Shown here piece by piece: positions 14,203 through 20,049 of a DNA stretch of 20,049 nt (the first letter of the stretch is position 1; each line of letters opens with the position of its first letter). Position numbers and translations under genes: made by a program. The stretch is from DASUDX01 sp036275365 (lineage in GTDB: Bacteria > Pseudomonadota > Gammaproteobacteria > Nevskiales > Nevskiaceae), in contig DASUDX010000079.1 in the NCBI GenBank assembly GCA_036275365.1, positions 1-20,049 of the forward strand, read 5' to 3'. The notes below the pieces were generated by a model. It did no database searches, was not told the DNA's origin, and saw nothing but the letters and a program-made list of their open reading frames with translations.

Positions 14203-14205
14203 CCC

Positions 14206-15267
14206 TCAGAGCGGGGTGATGCCCTCGCGGTAGCGCTCGCGTACGGCGAGGATCTCCGGCAGGCGCTCGAAGAACACCGGCAGCAGCCCGGGATCAAAGG
14301 TGCGCCCGCTGTGGGCGCGCATCCAGTCCAGGGCCGCCTCGATGGACCAGGCCTGCTTGTAGGGGCGTGCCGAGGTGAGGGCGTCGAACACATCGGCGAT
14401 GGCCACCACCCGGCCCTGGATCGGAATGTCGGTGCCCGCTCGTCCTCGCGGGTAGCCGCTGCCATCCCATTTCTCGTGGTGGGTCAGGGCCACCAGACGC
14501 GCGCATTCGAGCAGCTCGCCCTGGTTGCGGCCGATGATGCCGGCGCCGATGGCCGGATGGCGCTGCATGATCGTCCACTCCGCCGGCGTCAGCGGACCCG
14601 GCTTCTGCAGGATGGCGTCGGGGATGCCGAGCTTGCCGATGTCGTGCATCGGGCTCGCCTTGAACAGCAGATCCACCTGATCGGCAGAGAAGCCCGCGCC
14701 CTCGGCGATCAGCCGCGCGTAGTGGCTCATGCGGATGACATGGGTGCCGGTGTCGTCGTCCTTGAACTCGGCGGCCCGGCCGAGCTGGTGGATCACCTGC
14801 AGGCGGGTCTGCTCCAGCTCCTCGGTCTTGCGCTCCAGCGCTGCGGTGCGTTCGCGCACCAGGCGATCGAGCCGGCGCTCGTGCTCGTACAGGCGCAGAT
14901 GGGTCGCCACCCGGGCCAGCAGGGTCTCCGGCCGGAACGGCTTGGAGACGAAATCCACCCCGCCGGTCTCGAAGGCGCGCTTCTCGTCCTCGGCCGCGTC
15001 CAGCGCGGTGAGAAAGATCACCGGCAGCGAGCGCCGGCCGGGCAGCGCGCGCAGGCGCCGGCACACCTCGTAGCCATCCAGCTCCGGCATCATCACATCG
15101 AGCAGCACGAGGTCGATGTCCTCGCGGCGCTCCACCAGTTCGAGGGCCTTGAAGCCGTCGGTGGCGGCCAAGGCCACATAGTGCTCGCGCAGCACGGTGG
15201 TGGCCACCTGCAGGTTGAGCGGGGTGTCGTCCACCACCAGCACCACCGGTCGCCGCGACGCGTTCAT
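14206..15267 (-). CDS. Response regulator with HD-GYP cyclic di-GMP phosphodiesterase domain (RpfG-like)
   Basis: The 353-residue protein has a receiver domain (about 7-125) with the acidic pair Asp13-Asp14, phospho-acceptor Asp57 in LVLLDVMMPELDG and Lys109 in SKPF. A coiled linker (about 128-158) leads to an HD-GYP domain (about 160-350) with His208-Asp209 in MHDIGKLGIPD, His263-His264 in THHEKWDGSGYP, and the GYP at 271-273. All signature residues are present, so hydrolysis of cyclic di-GMP is likely. The ATG at 15267 overlaps the kinase stop as ATGA and has GAGGAG eight bases upstream, a very strong start. It is therefore coupled to the hybrid kinase, whose HPt domain is the likely phosphate donor. 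An upstream in-frame start near 15297 would lie inside the kinase gene and is not supported. Confidence 0.95.
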   Translation of the reverse strand: MNASRRPVVLVVDDTPLNLQVATTVLREHYVALAATDGFKALELVERREDIDLVLLDVMMPELDGYEVCRRLRALPGRRSLPVIFLTALDAAEDEKRAFETGGVDFVSKPFRPETLLARVATHLRLYEHERRLDRLVRERTAALERKTEELEQTRLQVIHQLGRAAEFKDDDTGTHVIRMSHYARLIAEGAGFSADQVDLLFKASPMHDIGKLGIPDAILQKPGPLTPAEWTIMQRHPAIGAGIIGRNQGELLECARLVALTHHEKWDGSGYPRGRAGTDIPIQGRVVAIADVFDALTSARPYKQAWSIEAALDWMRAHSGRTFDPGLLPVFFERLPEILAVRERYREGITPL

Positions 15268-18200
15268 GCCGGACGCTCCTCGGCGCCGCTGCGCCACTCG
15301 GCCAGCAGCAGGCCGGCGCGATCGAAGTCGAAGGCCAGCAGCGCCTCCTCCACCGCCAGCAGGGCGAGCGGCACTTCGGTGGCGCTGGCGCGGAACTGTT
15401 CGAAGGTGTCCAGCGCCTGCGAATCGCTGGCCTCGATCTGCTCGGCCAGCCGCGCCAGCAGGCCGCTGTCGCCGCTCAGCAGGCCGCGCCGGGTCTCGGC
15501 CACCGGCAGTGCCGCCACGGCCACGCGCAGCTCGCGCATCGCCTCGATCAGCGCCGCCACCGCCTCCGCTGGTGCGCTCGCTGGGGCGCTGCGTGACTCG
15601 CGCAGGGTGGTTTCGATGCGGGCCGCCAGCGCCGCCAGCCGCTCGGCGCCGAGACTCGCGGCGGTGCCACGCAGGCTGTGCAGCCGGCCCTGGGCAGTGG
15701 CGGGATCCCCGCGCTCCAGCGCCGCGGCAATCTGCTCGGGCAGATCGCCCTGGGTCTGCACGAAGCGCTGCAGCAGGCTGCGGTAGCGCGCCGGCTGGCC
15801 GCCGACCCGCGCCAGCCCGAGGGCGGCATCCACGCCGGGCAGGCTGGGCAGGGCGGCGGTCTCGCTGCGCGCCTCGGCCCGCAGCGGTCGGCTCTCCTCG
15901 CGCGCCGGCAGCCAGCGCATCAGGCTGTCGTAGAGCCGGTCCAGATCGATCGGCTTGGCCAGATGGTCGTTCATGCCAGCGGCGAGGCAGGCCTGGCGAT
16001 CGCTCTCCATCGCATTGGCGGTCATCGCCAGCACCGGCAGCTGGCGCCAGCGCGGGTCGGCGCGCAGCCGCCGGGTCGCCTCCAGGCCGTCCATCTCCGG
16101 CATCTGCAGATCCATCAGCACCAGCTCGTAGGGATCGCCGCGGGCGGCGGCGGCATCGATGGCGGCGAGCGCCTGGCGACCATCGGCCACCACCTCGAGG
16201 TCCACCCCGACATCCTCCAGCACCCCGCGCGCCACCTGCTGGTTGATCTCGTTGTCCTCGGCCAGCAGCACCCGCGCCCCGGCGAGGTGGCGGCGCGCCG
16301 CCGCCAGACGCCCCCCGCTGGCCGGGCGCAGGCTGTCGAGACCGCGCAGGGCCACCAGGGCGTCGAACAGCGCGGAGGGCGCCAGCGGCCGCGCCAGACA
16401 GACCGGCAGACCGGCGTCATGGCAACGCTGCGGGGCCTCGGTATCGCCAGCACCGGCCACCACGAACAGCGCCGGCCGCGGGCCGGTGGCGTCGCTGCGC
16501 AGCGCCTCCTGCAGGTCGAGCGCGCTGTCGCGCCCGAGCCGGTAGGCGCACAGCACCAGCTCCGGGCGGCCGGGGCCGTCCAGCCGCAGCCGCGCGCTGG
16601 GCAGGCTGTCGGCCTCGCTCACCGTGCAGCCGAAGCTCTCCAGATAGCCGCGGTAGATCTCGCGGGTCTGCGCCGAGGGCTCCACCACCAGCACCGGCAG
16701 GTTCTCCAGCACCGCCAGCGCCTGGATGCGCGGACGCAGCGAGGGCGCCGGTGGCAGGCTCAGATCCAGCCAGAACCGCGAGCCCTCGCCGGGCCGGCTG
16801 TGGACGCCGACCCGCCCGCCCATCAGCTCGGCCAGCTGGCGGCTGATCGCCAGCCCCAGCCCGGTCCCGCCGTAGCGGCGGCTGATGCCGGCATCGGCCT
16901 GGGAAAAACTCTGGAACAGCCGGGCCTGCTCGGCCTCGCTCAGGCCGATGCCGGTATCGCTGACGGTGAAGCGCAGGCCGACCAGCCCTTCGGCGGCGGC
17001 GCGCCGCTCGACCTCCACCAGCACCCGGCCCTGCTCGGTGAACTTCACCGCGTTGTTGGCGAAGTTGATCAGCACCTGGCCCAGCCGCAGCGGATCGCCG
17101 ACCAGCGCCCGCGGCAGATCGCGCGGCAGCTTGAGATGGAACTCCAGCCCCTTGCTCTCGGCACGGCTGCCGCAGAGCTGGATCAGGCGATCGAGCACCT
17201 CGGTGAGATCGAACTCGACCTTTTCCAGGGCCAGCTTGCCGGCCTCGATCTTGGAGACATCCAGAATGTCGTTGAGGATGCCGAGCAGGCCGCTGGCGGC
17301 GGCCTCGATCTTGCTCAGATAGTCCCGCTGGCGCGGATCCAGCGAGGTGCGCAGGGCCAGATGGGCGAAGCCGAGAATGGCATTCATCGGCGTGCGGATC
17401 TCGTGGCTCATGTTGGCGAGGAAGCTGGACTTCGCCGCATTGGCGGCCTCCGCCTCGCGGGTGCGCTCGGCCACCCGCGCCTCGAGCTGGGTGTTGAGTT
17501 CGCGCAGCGACTCGTCGGCCAGCCGCTTCTGCCGTGCGGTGTGGGCGCGCGCCAGCAGATCGGCCAGCGCCCCGACATAGCTGACCTCCTCCTCGCGCCA
17601 GACCCGGCTGCGCGCGCGCTGCTCGCAGCAGAGCACGCCGACCATGCGCCCGCCCAGACGGATCGGCACATCGAGCATCGCGCCGATGTCCTGCGGTCGC
17701 AGATAGGCCGAGGCCAGCTCGCGGGTGGCGGGATCGGCCAGCGCGTCCTCGGCCACCACCGCACGGCGGCTGGCGATCGCCTCGAAGTACGCCGGGTAGG
17801 CCGCCTCGCTCAGCGCCGGCGGGGTGGGCAGCTCCTGCTCGCCCTCCAGCAGCAGCTGGCAGTGCAGCTGCTGTCCGGCCTCGTCATAGGTCCAGACGCT
17901 GGCGCGCTGGATGCCGAGGCCACTCTGGATGGCGCGCAGCACCAGCCGCTGACTGGCCGGCAGATCGCCCTCATCCACCACCTGCTCGCTGGACAGGTGC
18001 AGCAGCTCCTGCTCGCGCTGGCGCAGGCTCTGGTTGATCCGCTGCAGTTCCTCCTGCAGGCGCACCTGCTCGGTGATGTCCAGCGCCATGCCGCCGACCG
18101 CGTAGATCTCCTCCTGCTCGTTGCGCAGCGGCCATTTCACCGAGAGCAGGGTCTGCACATAGCCGCGGCGGGGAATCGCCTCGATGAACTGCTCGGTCTG

Positions 18201-20049
18201 GCCGCTGGCCAGCACCCGCGCGTCGTGCTCGCGCAGCTGGCTGGCCGCGCCGGGGGGCAGCACCTCCTCGTCGCGCCGGCCCACCACCTCGGTCTCACCC
18301 TCCAGCTGCAGCACCTGCATGAAGGCCGTATTGACGAACAGATAGCGGCCCTCGCGGTCCTTGGCCCAGATCGGCGAGGGCGCGTTCTCGATCACCGAGC
18401 CGAACTGGCTGGCGCGCCGCTTGAGGGTGGCCGACAGTTCGGCCTCGGCCACCTGCAGGCGCTCGGCGGTCTCGCGCTCGTCGGTGACATCGCGGAAGTA
18501 GCCATTCCAGAGCAGGCGCGCGCCATCCGGCGGCAGCGGCTGGGCCTGGGCATCCAGCCACCGCATCCGCCCGCTGACCGGATGCTGGAACCGGAACACC
18601 ACCCGCCAGCCGTCACGACGCCAGTACGCCGCATTGACGGTCTGCAGCAGGTTGCGCCGCTCCGCCTCCGGCACCTGCTGGAGCAGCAGCAGGGGGTCGG
18701 TCTCGGCCTGCTCGCGGGCGATGCCGGTGAGGAACTCCAGCCCACCGGAGAGGAAGGGGAAGCTCAGGCGACCGTCGCGGTCGCGGGCCAGCTGGAACAC
18801 CACGCCGGGCACGGTGTTGGCGATGTCCAGCAGCTGGCCGGCACTGGTCTCGGCGGTCAGGCGCAGGCGTTCCATCTCCTGCTGCAGACGCTCGCGCCGC
18901 TCGCGATCGGCCTGGATTTCATCGGCCATGCGGTTGGCGGTGCGTGCCAGCTCGCGCAGCTCGGCGCTGCCGGCCGGGGTCAGGCGCTCGTCGAAATGGC
19001 CGGCGGCGAAGCGGCGCATCACCGCCTGCAGCCGCTGCAGGGGCGCACCGAGGGCACGGCTGGCCACCAGCAGGGCCAGGGCAAAGCTCAGCGCCAGGCC
19101 CAGCGCCGCCACCGCCTGGAGCTGGCGCTGGCGGTGCTCCTGCTCGCGCAGCAGCTGGCCCTGGCGGGCGTGGCGCTGGACATACAGCTCGCGGAAGCGG
19201 CGCGGTCCCTGATGCACCTCGGCCACCCGTTGCAGATAGTCGGGCCGGAACAGGGCCTCGCGGGCCGCCGCCACCGCTGCGGTGTCGCCACCGGCCGCCT
19301 CCAGACGCTGCAGCCAGGCGGCCTCCTGCTCCACCAGCAGGGCCGACTGGCGCAGGCTGTGCTCGAGCTCGGCGAACTCGCCCTCCGGCAGGCCCAGCTC
19401 GTTGATGCGCTGCTGGATCGAGACCACCGGGCCCTCGGCCGCGGCCACATCGCCGATCAGACGGCGATCCCAGTAGCTGCCGTCGTAGTCGATCGGCCGC
19501 GGCGCGCGGCCCTGGTCGATCGCCAGCAGGCGCCGGTAGTGGGCGAGATAGCGAGGGTCCTGGCTCAGCGCATAGGTCTGCGCCAGCCGCACCCGGTCAC
19601 GGGCGGCGTGCTCGATGGCATCGGCCAGCTGATCGGTGCGGATCTGGGCGGCGGCCAGGCGCTGGCGCTCCAGCTGGATCTGCGCCAGCTGCCAGGCCGT
19701 GTGGGCCAGCAGCCCCAGCAGCAGCAGCTGCAGGCTCAGCACGCTGCCGACCAGTCCGGCGACCGGCGCGCGCATCAGCCGGCTCGGCAGCCAGCGCAAC
19801 AGGCCCAGCAGCAGCAGCAGACCGAGCCCGGCGGCCGCGCCCAGCGCCAGCCGCGCCAGCGGCAGCGGCCGTGGCGGGGGCTCCGGCAGCACCCCGAACC
19901 AGCGCGCGCTGAGCGCCTCCAGCTCGCCCGGGGTGATGCTGGCCACCGCCGTGGCCAGCGCCGCAGCCAGTTCCGGCGCATCCCGGCGCACCGCCAGATA
20001 CAGCTCGATGTCGCGCAGCGGGTTACGCCCGCCGGCCTTGAGGTTGGAC
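15264..20049 (-). CDS. Hybrid sensor histidine kinase: SBP-HAMP-PAS-PAS-GAF-HisKA-HATPase-REC-REC-HPt (5' end outside window)
   Basis: The frame is open to the right edge, so the start is missing; residues below count from 19991. The first in-window residues (LYLAVRRDAPELAAAL, ITPGELEALSARWF) look like the end of a periplasmic family-3 solute-binding domain, as in BvgS/EvgS. Then come helices TM1 (45-67) and TM2 (76-100), a helical periplasmic sensor (105-290, with RYLAHYRRLLAID and IDYDGSYWD), TM3 (292-312), HAMP (313-366), PAS (388-507), PAS (528-641), GAF (683-815), HisKA with phospho-His863 in MSHEIRTP, and HATPase with INFANNAVKF, DTGIGL and GGTGLGLAI. A degenerate receiver (1098-1216), a complete receiver (1238-1362, Asp1294, Lys1346) and an HPt domain with His1438 in RLHSLRGTAASLG complete it. 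Stop and partner start overlap (ATGA), so the HD-GYP regulator is its probable output. The stimulus is unknown. Confidence 0.93.
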   Translation of the reverse strand, partial: SNLKAGGRNPLRDIELYLAVRRDAPELAAALATAVASITPGELEALSARWFGVLPEPPPRPLPLARLALGAAAGLGLLLLLGLLRWLPSRLMRAPVAGLVGSVLSLQLLLLGLLAHTAWQLAQIQLERQRLAAAQIRTDQLADAIEHAARDRVRLAQTYALSQDPRYLAHYRRLLAIDQGRAPRPIDYDGSYWDRRLIGDVAAAEGPVVSIQQRINELGLPEGEFAELEHSLRQSALLVEQEAAWLQRLEAAGGDTAAVAAAREALFRPDYLQRVAEVHQGPRRFRELYVQRHARQGQLLREQEHRQRQLQAVAALGLALSFALALLVASRALGAPLQRLQAVMRRFAAGHFDERLTPAGSAELRELARTANRMADEIQADRERRERLQQEMERLRLTAETSAGQLLDIANTVPGVVFQLARDRDGRLSFPFLSGGLEFLTGIAREQAETDPLLLLQQVPEAERRNLLQTVNAAYWRRDGWRVVFRFQHPVSGRMRWLDAQAQPLPPDGARLLWNGYFRDVTDERETAERLQVAEAELSATLKRRASQFGSVIENAPSPIWAKDREGRYLFVNTAFMQVLQLEGETEVVGRRDEEVLPPGAASQLREHDARVLASGQTEQFIEAIPRRGYVQTLLSVKWPLRNEQEEIYAVGGMALDITEQVRLQEELQRINQSLRQREQELLHLSSEQVVDEGDLPASQRLVLRAIQSGLGIQRASVWTYDEAGQQLHCQLLLEGEQELPTPPALSEAAYPAYFEAIASRRAVVAEDALADPATRELASAYLRPQDIGAMLDVPIRLGGRMVGVLCCEQRARSRVWREEEVSYVGALADLLARAHTARQKRLADESLRELNTQLEARVAERTREAEAANAAKSSFLANMSHEIRTPMNAILGFAHLALRTSLDPRQRDYLSKIEAAASGLLGILNDILDVSKIEAGKLALEKVEFDLTEVLDRLIQLCGSRAESKGLEFHLKLPRDLPRALVGDPLRLGQVLINFANNAVKFTEQGRVLVEVERRAAAEGLVGLRFTVSDTGIGLSEAEQARLFQSFSQADAGISRRYGGTGLGLAISRQLAELMGGRVGVHSRPGEGSRFWLDLSLPPAPSLRPRIQALAVLENLPVLVVEPSAQTREIYRGYLESFGCTVSEADSLPSARLRLDGPGRPELVLCAYRLGRDSALDLQEALRSDATGPRPALFVVAGAGDTEAPQRCHDAGLPVCLARPLAPSALFDALVALRGLDSLRPASGGRLAAARRHLAGARVLLAEDNEINQQVARGVLEDVGVDLEVVADGRQALAAIDAAAARGDPYELVLMDLQMPEMDGLEATRRLRADPRWRQLPVLAMTANAMESDRQACLAAGMNDHLAKPIDLDRLYDSLMRWLPAREESRPLRAEARSETAALPSLPGVDAALGLARVGGQPARYRSLLQRFVQTQGDLPEQIAAALERGDPATAQGRLHSLRGTAASLGAERLAALAARIETTLRESRSAPASAPAEAVAALIEAMRELRVAVAALPVAETRRGLLSGDSGLLARLAEQIEASDSQALDTFEQFRASATEVPLALLAVEEALLAFDFDRAGLLLAEWRSGAEERPA

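Noticed and set aside
14311..15786. Plus-strand open frame spanning the HD-GYP gene and the end of the kinase
   Set aside because: It crosses the boundary of two coupled genes whose products have full catalytic signatures on the minus strand.

Overview
The window looks like the chromosome of a GC-rich gammaproteobacterium. Coding density is high, third positions are strongly G/C, the DAHP synthase is AroG-like, there is a DUF3187 outer-membrane protein, and there is a TtpC/TonB2-type energising module of the kind known from Vibrio and Shewanella. The genus cannot be read from the sequence; a Chromatiales or Xanthomonadales/Wenzhouxiangella-like origin is only a guess. I see no rRNA, tRNA, CRISPR array, insertion sequence or phage gene.

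Layout. (1) 1-985, plus strand: the 3' part of a gene for a secreted, repeat-rich, probably beta-helical protein, closed by a clean intrinsic terminator at 1015-1044. (2) 1045-1607: a GC-rich stretch without a recognisable gene, holding a strong G-quadruplex-type motif. (3) 1608-11598, minus strand: eight tightly packed genes. In transcription order they are a TonB-dependent receptor, a lipoprotein paralogous to the protein at the left edge, a DUF3450 coiled-coil protein, TtpC, ExbB, ExbD, TonB and a periplasmic TPR protein. Most junctions overlap or are separated by fewer than 31 bases. (4) 11883-12851, minus strand: a DUF3187 outer-membrane protein. (5) 12852-13128: a divergent promoter region. 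(6) 13129-14202, plus strand: class I DAHP synthase, the first enzyme of the shikimate pathway. (7) 14206-20049, minus strand: a very large hybrid sensor kinase, cut off at the right edge, translationally coupled to an HD-GYP response regulator that probably degrades cyclic di-GMP.

How the parts fit. The eight-gene cluster reads as a self-contained uptake system. A receptor and a probable cell-surface lipoprotein handle an unknown ligand, and a private inner-membrane motor (TtpC-ExbB-ExbD-TonB with the DUF3450 and TPR accessory proteins) supplies the energy. Such motors are often encoded apart from their receptors, so having the receptor, lipoprotein and all six motor genes in one transcription unit is the most striking feature here. 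A second lipoprotein-family gene lies just past the end of the cluster on the opposite strand, which suggests two receptor/partner sets side by side. The ligand cannot be deduced from the sequence. The kinase/HD-GYP pair is a separate signalling unit joining a periplasmic binding-protein domain to cyclic di-GMP turnover.
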